Source: Phyllobacteriaceae bacterium (GTDB lineage: Bacteria > Pseudomonadota > Alphaproteobacteria > Rhizobiales > Rhizobiaceae). From it: DNA of 64,000 nucleotides. Under the pieces are notes generated by a model. That model was not told where the DNA came from and did not search any database. It was given only the letters and a program-made list of their open reading frames with translations. The translations under genes were made by a program, and so were the position numbers. The stretch is taken from the NCBI GenBank assembly GCA_024742765.1, contig JANSXT010000005.1, forward strand, positions 62,001-126,000. The letters run 5' to 3'. Below are positions 1 to 8,708 of this stretch, in pieces (positions within the stretch are counted from its first letter, which is position 1; each line of letters begins with the position of its first letter).

Positions 1-968
1 TGTTCCGCCTGGTCCGGCAATTGCGCGATGAGGGCGTGGCGATCGTCTACATCACCCACCGCATGTCCGAGGTCTTCGAACTGAGCGACCGGATCACGGT
101 GTTGCGCGACGGCCGGTTCGTTGTGTCGGGACCCGTCGGCGAGTTCACGCGGGAAAGCCTGATCCGGGCAATGGTGGGCCGCGATGTGGCCGAGCGCCGC
201 CATGGCGCCGATCTTTCCGACTTGCCGGTCGCGATGACGGTTCGGGACCTGCAGCGGCAGCCCGTAGTGCGCGGGGTCGACCTGACACTGCGGAGCGGCG
301 AGGTCTTGGGCGTGGCCGGCCTGATGGGCTCGGGCCGCACGGAACTGGCGCGCCTGATGGCGGGCATCGACATGCCGGATAGCGGGCAGATCACGCTGAA
401 CGGTGCGCCGTTCGCCCCGCGCCATGTGGGTGAGGCGATCGATGCGGGCGTCGCCTATGTCTCCGAGGACCGCAAGGCGCTTGGCCTTTTGCTGCCGCTG
501 ACGGTTGCCGACAATATCGCGCTGCCATCGCTGGGCGCCCTGTCGGGACCGCTTGGCCTTGTCCGTCGCGGCCGCCTGCGTGCCCTGGCGGCGCAATGGA
601 TGACCGCGCTCAACGTCAAGGCGCCTTCGCCCGACACCGTTATCAACATGCTGTCGGGCGGCAACCAGCAAAAGGTCGTGCTGGCCAAATGGCTGTCGAC
701 CCAACCGCGTATCATCCTGCTCGACGAGCCGACCCGCGGCGTCGATGTCGGCGCCAAGGCGGAGATCTATGACAAGATCCGGTCGCTTGCCGCCGATGGG
801 GTCGCGGTCATGGTGATCTCCTCGGAACTGTCGGAGATCATCGCCCTGTCCGACCGGATCGCGGTGATGGCGCAGGGCCGGATCGCCGGCATCGTCGACG
901 GATCGTCGGCCACCGAGGAAGCCCTGCTGGAGCTGGCCTTCCAGGAAACCGGGGATCAAGCGGCATGA
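1..968 (+). CDS. Sugar ABC importer ATPase (RbsA/MglA type), 5' end missing
   Basis: Energises a ribose/galactose-type sugar importer at the inner membrane. The reading frame is open to the left edge (F-R-L-V-R before the first possible start), so the gene begins outside the window; the visible part is the end of the first nucleotide-binding domain and the whole second one. Seen: ITHRMSEV of domain 1, the degenerate Walker A GLMGSGRTE of domain 2, signature LSGGNQQK and Walker B ILLDEPTRGVDVG. That second-domain pattern is typical of the family. The stop overlaps the next start as ATGA, so it is coupled to the two permeases that follow. The binding protein is not in the window, so the sugar is unknown. 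Confidence 0.95.
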   Translation, partial: FRLVRQLRDEGVAIVYITHRMSEVFELSDRITVLRDGRFVVSGPVGEFTRESLIRAMVGRDVAERRHGADLSDLPVAMTVRDLQRQPVVRGVDLTLRSGEVLGVAGLMGSGRTELARLMAGIDMPDSGQITLNGAPFAPRHVGEAIDAGVAYVSEDRKALGLLLPLTVADNIALPSLGALSGPLGLVRRGRLRALAAQWMTALNVKAPSPDTVINMLSGGNQQKVVLAKWLSTQPRIILLDEPTRGVDVGAKAEIYDKIRSLAADGVAVMVISSELSEIIALSDRIAVMAQGRIAGIVDGSSATEEALLELAFQETGDQAA

Positions 969-1942
969 GCGCGTCGGCCCCCACCGCGGTTCCGTCCGGC
1001 GCGTCGCGACTGTTCGCCGTGGTTCGCGACGTTCTGCCCTATGCCGGGCTGATCGTGCTGATCGTCTACTTCTCGTTTGCCAGCGACTTTTTCCTCAACA
1101 CGCGCAATTTCGAGCGCATGGCAACCGATTCGGCGACGCTCATTCTCGTCGCGCTCGGCATGACGCTGGTCATTCTTGTCGCGGAAATCGACCTGTCGGT
1201 GGGCGCGGTGGTGGCGCTTCTGGCGGTGATCGCGGCGCAGGTGATGGCCGCCGGAATGCCCTGGTATGCCGCCGTGATGGTGGCGGTGACGATCGGGATG
1301 GCGATCGGGCTGGTCAATGGCGCCATCACCGTGATCGGCGAAATCCCGTCCTTCATCGTCACGCTTGGCATGATGGCGATTGCCAACGGGCTGGCCTATG
1401 TCTTCACCGGATCGATCTCGGTCGCCATCATGGACGACGTTTTTCTCGATCTCTTCTACTCCGATCAGGTCTTCGGCCTGCCGGTGCCGTTGCTGATCGT
1501 CGTCATCGCCTTTGCGCTGTGCGTGATCCTTCTGGGCGGCACCGCATTCGGGCGCGAACTGTTCGCCATCGGCACCAACATGGAAGCGGCGCGCCTTTCG
1601 GGCATCGCGGTAAGACGGCGCAAGATCGCGGTGTTCGTGATCATGGGTCTTCTCGTCGGCATCGGCGCGGTGCTGAGTGCGTCCCGACTGGGCAGCGGCG
1701 CGCCCGGTTCCAGCCCGGCGCTGACGCTCGATGCCATCGCCGCAGTCATCATTGGCGGGGCGAGCCTGTTTGGTGGCAAGGCGTCGATGGTTCGCACACT
1801 GCTCGGCGCGCTGCTGATCGCCGTACTGAACAACGGCATGGTGCTGCTCAACGTCAATGTGGATTCGCAGTACATCATCAAGGGTCTGATCATCCTGCTG
1901 GCCGTGGTGCTGGAGCGGCTGGCCGCGCGGGGGCGGCCATGA
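965..1942 (+). CDS. Sugar ABC importer permease (RbsC type)
   Basis: Integral membrane subunit of the RbsA-type importer, 325 residues, the usual length. The sequence is dominated by hydrophobic helices and carries the family stretch with EIDLSVGAVVAL near residues 74-85, plus the late GGASLFGGKAS loop that contacts the ATPase. Start ATG overlaps the ATPase stop and its own stop overlaps the next permease start, both as ATGA, so the three genes are translationally coupled. Two different RbsC-like genes in tandem suggest a heteromeric permease. Confidence 0.93.
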   Translation: MSASAPTAVPSGASRLFAVVRDVLPYAGLIVLIVYFSFASDFFLNTRNFERMATDSATLILVALGMTLVILVAEIDLSVGAVVALLAVIAAQVMAAGMPWYAAVMVAVTIGMAIGLVNGAITVIGEIPSFIVTLGMMAIANGLAYVFTGSISVAIMDDVFLDLFYSDQVFGLPVPLLIVVIAFALCVILLGGTAFGRELFAIGTNMEAARLSGIAVRRRKIAVFVIMGLLVGIGAVLSASRLGSGAPGSSPALTLDAIAAVIIGGASLFGGKASMVRTLLGALLIAVLNNGMVLLNVNVDSQYIIKGLIILLAVVLERLAARGRP

Positions 1943-2913
1943 GCGGTTCGGCGCCAGACGCAGCCAACAAGGCCGCCATGCGCCGCGCGCTGGTTGCCAC
2001 ATCGGGCATCTACATCGCGTTCGCGCTGCTGGTGGTCGTCCTGGCGATCATCAGCCCCGCCTTCCGCGATCCGTCGAACCTCATCAATATCGGCCGGCAG
2101 GTGGCCGTGCTCGGCATTGCCTCCTTTGCGATGACCTTCGTGATCATCCTGGGCGAGATCGATCTGTCGGTGGGCGCGGTGGCCTCGGCCGTCAGCGTCG
2201 TCACCGCTCTGGCGCTGGCGGCCGGCTATGGGCCGTGGGCCATATTGATCGGGCTCGTCTGCGGTGCGGGCTTTGGCCTTTTGAACGGTCTTCTGACCGT
2301 CTACATCGCCGTTCCGTCCTTCATCGCAACGCTGGTCACCTTCTTCATCGCGCAGGGCGTCGCGCTGACGCTCACCACCGGGCAGACGATCCTGTTCGAT
2401 GCGGCCTGGTTCCGGAACCTTTTTGCGATCGCGGCCGTCGGCGGTCTGCAATCGGCTTTCCTGTGGCTGGTGGTCACGGGCCTTTTGATGTGGTGGCTCC
2501 TGTCGCGGACGCGGTTCGGCGCGCACATATACGCGATCGGCGGCGATCAGGACAGCGCGCGCATGCTGGGGCTGGCCGTAGACCGCATCAAGATCGCCGT
2601 CTTCACGCTGACCGGCACGCTGATGGCCCTTGTCGGCATGATCATGATCGCGCGGATCGGCAATGCCCGCGCCGACGGAGCGATCGGTCTCGAGTTCGAC
2701 GCGATCGCCGCAGTGGTTCTGGGCGGCACGGCGCTCGGCGGCGGCTATGGCTCGATCCTGCGCACGGTGGTCGGCGTTTTGCTGATCGGCGTGATGAACA
2801 ACGGGCTGGCGATCCTCAATGTCGACTTCAACACACAGCAGATCATCAAGGGCGTGCTGGTGATCGCAATCGTGCTCGTTGATCGCTGGGCACGCAATTT
2901 GAAACCGATCTAG
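1939..2913 (+). CDS. Sugar ABC importer permease, second subunit (RbsC type)
   Basis: Second membrane subunit of the same importer, 324 residues. It repeats the landmarks of its neighbour (GEIDLSVGAVAS, later GGTALGGGYGS) but differs clearly elsewhere, so it is a divergent paralogue and not a recent duplicate. I chose ATG 1939 because it overlaps the previous stop as ATGA and leaves a short N-terminal tail before the first helix (IYIAFALLVVVLAII). It is followed after 17 bases by a lactonase gene with its own ribosome site. Confidence 0.93.
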   Translation: MSGSAPDAANKAAMRRALVATSGIYIAFALLVVVLAIISPAFRDPSNLINIGRQVAVLGIASFAMTFVIILGEIDLSVGAVASAVSVVTALALAAGYGPWAILIGLVCGAGFGLLNGLLTVYIAVPSFIATLVTFFIAQGVALTLTTGQTILFDAAWFRNLFAIAAVGGLQSAFLWLVVTGLLMWWLLSRTRFGAHIYAIGGDQDSARMLGLAVDRIKIAVFTLTGTLMALVGMIMIARIGNARADGAIGLEFDAIAAVVLGGTALGGGYGSILRTVVGVLLIGVMNNGLAILNVDFNTQQIIKGVLVIAIVLVDRWARNLKPI

Positions 2914-2930
2914 GCTTTTGGGAGGCGGAC

Positions 2931-3824
2931 ATGGCGGCACATCCGGTGGCGGGCAGTGTGGAACGGCTGGCGACGGGCATGGCGTTCACCGAGGGGCCGT
3001 GCTGGCTTGCCGAACATGGCAAGATCATCTTCACCGACATTCCGGCCAACGCGATCATGGAATGGAGCGAGGCCGGCGGCCTTTCGGTCTGGTGTGACAA
3101 CAGCCACTTTTCCATCGGGCTGACGCGAGACCAAGATGGACAAATCCTGTCCTGCGAACATTCCACGCGGGCGCTGACGCGGCTTGCCGTCACGGCCGAT
3201 GGCGCGTGCGGCGCGCGCACCGTGCTGGCAAGCGGCATTGGCGAGCATGTGCTGAATTCGACCAACGACGTGATCTGTTCGTCCACCGGCGCGATCCTGT
3301 TCACCGATCCGCCCTTTGGCGTGCGTGCCGAAGGCGGGGAGTTGCACGGCTATCAGCAGGCAATGGAACTGCCGGGCTGTTTCGTCCTGGCGGTGGGTGA
3401 CACGCCGATATCGCCGCGAACCGTGATCGACGGCATCTACCGGCCCAACGGCCTTTGCCTGTCGCCGGACGAGCGGGTTCTTTTTGTCAGCGACTCGTCC
3501 GAAACCCATCACAAGGTGATTGCCTTTGATTTCAGTGCCGGTGGCGTGGCCTCGAACGGACGGGATTTCGCGGTGATGCCGGTCGGCGTTCCGGACGGCA
3601 TGCGCGTCGACGTCGAGGGCCGTCTATGGGTCGGTGGCGGCGATGGCGTTTACGTCTATGCGCCGGACGGCACGCAAGTGGCGCATGTGCCGGTGCCGGA
3701 GATGGTGACCAATCTGGAGTTTGGCGGCGCGGACATGTGCGATGTCTACATCACGGCGGTCTCGTCGCTCTACCGGGTGCGCGCGGTGCTGCCCGGCGGC
3801 CGCAGGATGGTGCCGTCCGTCTGA
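2931..3824 (+). CDS. SMP-30/gluconolactonase family lactonase
   Basis: Probable sugar lactonase (hydrolyses an aldonolactone to the acid) of the calcium/zinc-dependent six-bladed propeller family; 297 residues, cytoplasmic, no signal peptide. Family landmarks: early FTEGPCW with the metal-binding Glu, a central RPNGLCLSPDERVLFVSD block, and the later PDGMRVD with the metal-binding Asp. A GGGAGG ribosome site lies just upstream of ATG 2931. It ends the sugar operon, which suggests that the imported sugar is oxidised at C1 and the lactone opened here. Its 3' end lies 5 bases from the convergent gene. The exact lactone cannot be read from sequence. Confidence 0.88.
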   Translation: MAAHPVAGSVERLATGMAFTEGPCWLAEHGKIIFTDIPANAIMEWSEAGGLSVWCDNSHFSIGLTRDQDGQILSCEHSTRALTRLAVTADGACGARTVLASGIGEHVLNSTNDVICSSTGAILFTDPPFGVRAEGGELHGYQQAMELPGCFVLAVGDTPISPRTVIDGIYRPNGLCLSPDERVLFVSDSSETHHKVIAFDFSAGGVASNGRDFAVMPVGVPDGMRVDVEGRLWVGGGDGVYVYAPDGTQVAHVPVPEMVTNLEFGGADMCDVYITAVSSLYRVRAVLPGGRRMVPSV

Positions 3825-3829
3825 TGCAT

Positions 3830-4237
3830 TCAGCGGTGAATGGCCCCGCGATCGATCACCGGCTGCAAGAGCGCCCTGTCCTCGTCGGTCAGGCCGATGG
3901 ACGCATCGCGCGCTTCCTGACCGGGATAGCCGATGGCCTGCCGCACGGCCGCGTCCATGAAATAGGCGTTGGCGACGACCACGCCGAGGTCGGCAAATCC
4001 GTCGGCGTCCTTCTGGGCAAGGGCTTCGACATCGGCGAGCGTCTCTACCATGCCTTCCAGCGCCAGAAAGCGTTGGACGCCCGCAAGACGGGTCGGGTCG
4101 ATGTGCAGCACTTCTTCGGCCGGGCCGTTCGCCAGATCGATGTCACCGGCCGACGGCATGCCTTGGCCGCCGGGCACCATCAAATCGGCGAGCGTGGCCA
4201 GCCGCTCTCGTTCGGCATCGGTCAGGGCATGGCTCAT
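3830..4237 (-). CDS. Gluconate 2-dehydrogenase subunit 3-like small protein
   Basis: 135-residue protein resembling the small subunit (gluconate_2-dh3 family) that accompanies membrane or periplasmic GMC sugar dehydrogenases. Seen: the N-terminal LTDAERERLATLADLMVPG block typical of the family and a helical remainder. Start ATG 4237 overlaps the stop of the upstream GMC dehydrogenase as ATGA, which supports a complex of the two. Unusual: family members normally carry a Tat signal, and this one starts directly with the folded domain, so the complex would be cytoplasmic. It is the last gene of the nine-gene sugar operon. Confidence 0.72.
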   Translation of the reverse strand: MSHALTDAERERLATLADLMVPGGQGMPSAGDIDLANGPAEEVLHIDPTRLAGVQRFLALEGMVETLADVEALAQKDADGFADLGVVVANAYFMDAAVRQAIGYPGQEARDASIGLTDEDRALLQPVIDRGAIHR

Positions 4238-5847
4238 GCCGCAACCTCCACCTCGCGGCGGTTCTCGATCAGTGCAAGGACGCTTCTTGCCGCCACCGCC
4301 ATGATCGTTGCCGTCGGGTTCATGCCCGACGAAGTGGGAAAGACCGAGCCGTCCATGACGTAGAGATTGGGCACATCGTGGCAACGGCCATTTTCGTCGA
4401 CGACCGAGGTCTCTGGATCGTCGCCCATCACGGCGGTTCCCATCAGGTGCCAGCCGCAATCGCGGATCAAGGGCGTGATCGCGGTTTCGACGGCGCCAGC
4501 GGCCTCCATCGCCTCGACGGCGCGCGCTGTGTGAAAATCGAGCATCTTCCGCGTGTTGTCGGAAACCGTGTAGTGAATTTCCGGCGCCGGCAGCCCGCTC
4601 GTGTCGGTCAGTGAAGCGGACAGGGCGATGCGGTTTTCAGTGTCCGGCAGATCCTCGCCGACAATGCCCCATTCAAAGGAGCGGCCGAACTTGCGCCGCA
4701 CCCGCTCATGCAGGTTGGCGCCCCAGGCATCGGTCAGTGGGCCGTCGCCATAGCCGGCGCGGAAGCTTTGCGGGCCGCCGGCGGGCATGCAGTTCCACTT
4801 GGCGCCGCGAACAAAGCCGCGTGAGAGATCGGTCTCGTAGAACTGCATCGAGGTGAGGATCTGCCCGGCCGGGCCGACCCAGCTTTCAAGGTCTTCGTCG
4901 AACGTGCCCATCACGGCGGCGAACGGATGCATCATCAGCCGCCGGCCGACCATGCCCGATCGGTTGGCAATGCCCGCGCCATCGTTTGACATCATCAGGG
5001 TGCGCGGCGTGCCGATGCCGTTGGCGCACAGGATGACGATGCCGGCAGGCTGATGGTGGCGCTGGCCGTCCCGGTCGATCCAGACGACGCCGGTCGCCCT
5101 GTCGTGGCTGTCGACCGTCACTTCGGCGACACGTGCATTGGTCAGCAGGCGGACGCCGTCATCGATCGCGCCGGGCCAATGGGTGCGGTCCGGCGTCGCC
5201 TTGGCGCCATCGGAGCAGCCTGTGCCGCAGGTGCCGCGCAGCACGCAGGGCTGAAGATTGCGGTAGGCGCGCGAGGGGATCGCGTTCGATCCCGGCCACC
5301 AATGCCAGCCGAGCCTGTTCATGCCGAGGGCGGCTTTGCGCCCGACCTTGCCGATCGGCAGCGCGGGCAGCGGGCAGGGCGCTCCGTCAGGATAGGCCGT
5401 ATTGCCGTCGAGGCCCGATACGCCCATCGCTTCTTCGACATAGGCGTAAAAGGGCGCCAGATCGTCATAGGCGAAGGGCCAGTCGTCGGCGACGCCATCG
5501 AGCGTTCTTACCCGGAAATCCGATGGCATGAAGCGCATCCAGTGCGCGCCATAGATGAGCGCGGCACCGCCGACGCCTGCGAACATGAGCGGATTGACGT
5601 CCGATGCTGCGACATCGACCGGATAGTCTTCCGGCCGGCCGCGCACATTGGGGTTGGGATGCCATTTGCGCAACTGGGTCAGTTCCCATTGGGGCCGCGC
5701 GCCGTCAAAGGCATCGGCGAGCACCCAGTCGCCCTGTTCGATCACGGTGACCGAAAGGCCGGCCCGCACCAGTTCGGTGGCGGCAACGGCGCCCGACGGC
5801 CCCGCGCCGACGACAATCGCGTCGCAGGGGTCGGCGGTTCCGCTCAA
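4234..5847 (-). CDS. GMC-family FAD sugar dehydrogenase
   Basis: FAD-dependent glucose-methanol-choline oxidoreductase, 537 residues. The dinucleotide motif VVGAGPSGA lies near residues 11-19. The C-terminal half carries the substrate-side motifs HLMGTAVMG and PTSSGMNPTATIM. The spacing and the small-subunit partner resemble sugar dehydrogenases (glucoside 3-, gluconate 2-, fructose or sorbose dehydrogenases) more than choline dehydrogenase. The start is TTG 5847, overlapping the ATPase stop as TTGA; no ATG exists ahead of the FAD motif. No Tat or Sec signal is seen. A glucoside-3-dehydrogenase role fits the GH31 genes in the locus but is inference. Confidence 0.85.
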   Translation of the reverse strand: MSGTADPCDAIVVGAGPSGAVAATELVRAGLSVTVIEQGDWVLADAFDGARPQWELTQLRKWHPNPNVRGRPEDYPVDVAASDVNPLMFAGVGGAALIYGAHWMRFMPSDFRVRTLDGVADDWPFAYDDLAPFYAYVEEAMGVSGLDGNTAYPDGAPCPLPALPIGKVGRKAALGMNRLGWHWWPGSNAIPSRAYRNLQPCVLRGTCGTGCSDGAKATPDRTHWPGAIDDGVRLLTNARVAEVTVDSHDRATGVVWIDRDGQRHHQPAGIVILCANGIGTPRTLMMSNDGAGIANRSGMVGRRLMMHPFAAVMGTFDEDLESWVGPAGQILTSMQFYETDLSRGFVRGAKWNCMPAGGPQSFRAGYGDGPLTDAWGANLHERVRRKFGRSFEWGIVGEDLPDTENRIALSASLTDTSGLPAPEIHYTVSDNTRKMLDFHTARAVEAMEAAGAVETAITPLIRDCGWHLMGTAVMGDDPETSVVDENGRCHDVPNLYVMDGSVFPTSSGMNPTATIMAVAARSVLALIENRREVEVAA

Positions 5848-6926
5848 GGGATGGCGATCTCCGTTTCGGGGTCGAACAGATGCACCAGGCCCGGGTCGAT
5901 CGAAAAGCCGACCGTATCGCCGCGCTTGAGCGTGCTGATGCCGTCGGCGATGGCGATCAGTTCGGGCTCATCGTCGGAAAAGACGTAGGTGACAGCGCCG
6001 GTCGGCTCGACGGCCCCGACGGTGAAGGCGGCCGACGCGTCCTGGGCATCGCCAAGCGCGATGTGTTCGGGCCGCAGGCCAACCAAAACCTCGCGCCCGG
6101 CTTCGAGCGTGCGGTCGATGGCGATCGTGCTGTTGCTGCGGATGCCGAGCCGCACATGCCGGCCGTCCTCGGCGATCACGCCATCGACGAAATTCATCGC
6201 GGGCGAGCCGATGAACCCGGCCACGAAGCGGTTGGCGGGGCGCTCGTATAGGTCGAGCGGCGCGCCATGCTGTTCGATGATGCCGGCGCGCATGACCACC
6301 ACATGGTCGGCCATTGTCATCGCCTCGATCTGGTCATGGGTGACATAGACGGACGTGGCGTTCAGCCGGTCGTGCAGCGCGCGGATTTCCTTGCGCATGC
6401 GCACCCGCAACGAGGCATCGAGATTGGAAAGCGGCTCGTCGAACAGGAACGCCTTGGGATTGCGGATGATGGCGCGGCCCATGGCAACCCGCTGGCGCTG
6501 GCCGCCCGACAGTTCGCGCGGGCGGCGGTCGAGCAGGTTTTCCAGTCCGATGGTTGCGGCGACCTCCTCGGCCCGTTGCGCGCGTTCGGCCTTCGGCACG
6601 CCCTTCAGCCGCAGCGCATAGGTTAGATTGTCGCGCACATTCATGTGCGGATAGAGCGCATAGGACTGGAAGACCATGGCGAGATCGCGCTTGCGCGGCG
6701 GCACGCCGGTGACGTTCTCGCCTTCGATCGTGATCGCGCCCGAGGTGATGCCCTCAAGGCCGGCAAGCGTGCGCAAAAGCGTGGATTTGCCGCATCCGGA
6801 CGGGCCGACCAACGCGACGAACTGACCCTTGGGGATCGACAGGTCGATGCCCTTGAGCGCATGGAACGTGCCGTAATGCTTGTCGACATTTTCGACGGTG
6901 ATCTGGGTGGCGGTGGCGTCGGTCAT
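5844..6926 (-). CDS. Sugar ABC importer ATPase (MalK/UgpC family)
   Basis: ATP-hydrolysing subunit of a CUT1-type oligosaccharide importer, 360 residues. Walker A GPSGCGKST near residue 40, signature LSGGQRQR, Walker B AFLFDEPLSNLDA, switch His in VYVTHDQIEA, then a C-terminal regulatory TOBE-like region (GLRPEHI). ATG 6926 overlaps the upstream permease stop as ATGA. Operon order is binding protein, permease, permease, ATPase, which matches family practice. The substrate is probably an alpha-glucoside or a xyloside because of the GH31 gene in the same operon. Confidence 0.94.
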   Translation of the reverse strand: MTDATATQITVENVDKHYGTFHALKGIDLSIPKGQFVALVGPSGCGKSTLLRTLAGLEGITSGAITIEGENVTGVPPRKRDLAMVFQSYALYPHMNVRDNLTYALRLKGVPKAERAQRAEEVAATIGLENLLDRRPRELSGGQRQRVAMGRAIIRNPKAFLFDEPLSNLDASLRVRMRKEIRALHDRLNATSVYVTHDQIEAMTMADHVVVMRAGIIEQHGAPLDLYERPANRFVAGFIGSPAMNFVDGVIAEDGRHVRLGIRSNSTIAIDRTLEAGREVLVGLRPEHIALGDAQDASAAFTVGAVEPTGAVTYVFSDDEPELIAIADGISTLKRGDTVGFSIDPGLVHLFDPETEIAIP

Positions 6927-7753
6927 TTCAGAGCCCCTGAGGTCAGCCCGCTGACGATGTTGCGCTGCAGGATCACGAATGCGGCCAGGATCGGCGTGAC
7001 GTAGGTCGCCGCGAACGCCATGATGGCGTTCCAGGTCACGACGTTGGGCTGCAGATAGTTGGTCATGCCGATGGAGGCCGGCTGAAGGCGGTTGTCGGCG
7101 ATCAGCGAGGCCGAATACACATATTCGCCAAAGCCCTGCATGAAGATCAAAAGGGCGGCGACCAATATGCCGTTCCGGGCCAGCGGCAGCACCACCATCA
7201 TGAACGCGCCGATGCGCGAATTGCCGTCAACGAGCGCGGCTTCCTCCAGTTCGCGCGGAATGGTCATGAAGGCGGCGCGGCACAGGATGATGAAGAAGGG
7301 CATCGTCTTGGCCGAGATCGCCAGAATGGTGCCGATGCGCGGATAGTCGAGGATGCCCAGCGAGGTGAATGCGACGAAGATCGGCGTGACCATCAGGCTC
7401 GGCGGCAACACCTGCAGCATCAACACCATGAAGAGGGCCACATCGATCCAGATGTTGCGATACCGGGCCAGAACATAGGCCGCGCCCGATCCGACCACCG
7501 CCGTCACCAGCGTCACGCCGAAGGCGATGAACAGTGAATTGGCCAGATAGCGGACGATGTTGGATTCCCCCCAGATGAGCGAATAGGTCTCCCATTGCGG
7601 CGCGCCGGGCAGGAATTCGGGCGGCACGGCAAAGATGGACGAGTTGGTCTTCAGGCTCGTCACATACATCCAGTAGAGCGGGAACAGGTAGATGGCGGCG
7701 AGAATGACCGCGACCGCCAGCATCACACTGTTGCGCAGACGCGTATCGGTCAT
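6923..7753 (-). CDS. Sugar ABC importer permease (MalG type)
   Basis: Inner-membrane permease of the CUT1 importer, 276 residues with about six hydrophobic helices. The EAA loop is seen as EEAALVDGNSRIGAF, with the conserved Gly and the downstream VLPLARNG that docks onto the MalK-type ATPase. The start ATG 7753 overlaps the stop of the MalF-type gene as ATGA, and its stop overlaps the ATPase start. The short N-terminus and length fit MalG and not MalF. Confidence 0.94.
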   Translation of the reverse strand: MTDTRLRNSVMLAVAVILAAIYLFPLYWMYVTSLKTNSSIFAVPPEFLPGAPQWETYSLIWGESNIVRYLANSLFIAFGVTLVTAVVGSGAAYVLARYRNIWIDVALFMVLMLQVLPPSLMVTPIFVAFTSLGILDYPRIGTILAISAKTMPFFIILCRAAFMTIPRELEEAALVDGNSRIGAFMMVVLPLARNGILVAALLIFMQGFGEYVYSASLIADNRLQPASIGMTNYLQPNVVTWNAIMAFAATYVTPILAAFVILQRNIVSGLTSGALK

Positions 7754-8652
7754 AGCCGCGTCTCCTGGCGCGTCGAGCGCACATAGATGGCCGCAACGCC
7801 CAGAACGACGACGATCATCATCACGGCGATCACCGCGCCGCGCCCGAAATCAAACTGGCGGAACGACAGTTCCCACGACCAGTATTGGGCGACCATGGAG
7901 GAGCCGGCCGGCCCGCCCGAGGTGACGGCGGCGAAAAGGTCGAACTGCTGCAGCGTGAAGATGATGCCGAGCGCGATCACCGCGCCGATGGTCGAGCGCA
8001 TCATCGGCAGCGTGATGGTCCAGAACTTCTGCCAGGTGGTCGCGCCATCGAGCGAAGCGGCTTCGTAGAGGTCGTCGGGGATCGCGGCCAGCCCGACGGC
8101 GAGCAGAATCATGTTGAACGGCACGCCGTACCAGACATTGGCGAGGATGACGGCGATCAGCGAATAGTCGGTGTCAGAGCGCCAGAAGATCGGCTCGTCG
8201 ATGAAGCCCATCGACATCAGAACCCAGTTGATGACACCGAAATCGCCGGACAGAAGCCAGTTCCACAGAACGCCGACGACGAGGCCGGGCATGACCCAGC
8301 CGGCCAGAAAAAGGCCGCGGATCCAGCTTGCGCCGGGAAAACGCTGGTTGAAATAGAGCGCCAGCGCGAAGCCGATCGAGAACTGGAAGAAGACCGACGC
8401 AGCCGTGAACACGATCGTGTTCCAGAACACCCGGCTGGCCAGCGGATCGTTGAAGACGGCGACATAGTTCTCCCAGCCGGTGATCTCGTGGAAGAGGCTG
8501 CCAAGGGAGAACATGTCGACCTGCTGGAACGACAGGATCACGTTATAAAGGATGGGCAGGCCGGCAAAGGCAAACAGGTAGAAAAGCGCGAACGCGATCA
8601 GCAGCACGTCGAAACCGACGCCGTCCCGGATCGTGTGCGCGATGCGTTGCAT
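7750..8652 (-). CDS. Sugar ABC importer permease (MalF/UgpA type)
   Basis: Partner permease of the CUT1 importer, 300 residues. The EAA loop YEAASLDGATTWQKFWTITL is the ATPase-contact site. It lies 56 bases downstream of the binding-protein gene, and that gap holds a strong GC hairpin (separate entry) that would let the binding protein be made in excess of the membrane subunits. It lacks the large periplasmic insertion of E. coli MalF, as is usual for UgpA-like members. Confidence 0.94.
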   Translation of the reverse strand: MQRIAHTIRDGVGFDVLLIAFALFYLFAFAGLPILYNVILSFQQVDMFSLGSLFHEITGWENYVAVFNDPLASRVFWNTIVFTAASVFFQFSIGFALALYFNQRFPGASWIRGLFLAGWVMPGLVVGVLWNWLLSGDFGVINWVLMSMGFIDEPIFWRSDTDYSLIAVILANVWYGVPFNMILLAVGLAAIPDDLYEAASLDGATTWQKFWTITLPMMRSTIGAVIALGIIFTLQQFDLFAAVTSGGPAGSSMVAQYWSWELSFRQFDFGRGAVIAVMMIVVVLGVAAIYVRSTRQETRL

Positions 8653-8673
8653 GGGGTGTTTCGCGTCGTGAAG

Positions 8674-8700
8674 GGCTCCGCGGGCAAGCCCCGCGGAGCC
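8674..8700 (-). repeat. GC-rich hairpin between binding-protein and permease genes
   Basis: Perfect 11-bp inverted repeat: GGCTCCGCGGG at 8674-8684 and CCCGCGGAGCC at 8690-8700, five-base loop. No T-run follows on the minus strand, so it is not a classic terminator. Its place right after the binding-protein stop is where malE-malF type operons carry RNA hairpins that protect the 5' message and lower downstream expression. Confidence 0.7.
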
Positions 8701-8708
8701 GGATGGGT

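Noticed and set aside
965-2913. Tandem permeases read as a recent duplication
   Set aside because: They share only family blocks and differ strongly elsewhere; heteromeric RbsC-type pairs are common.
1465-2940. Long minus-strand open frame opposite the permeases
   Set aside because: Asp/His/Arg/Gln-rich translation typical of the antisense of a GC-rich membrane protein gene; no ribosome site or motif.
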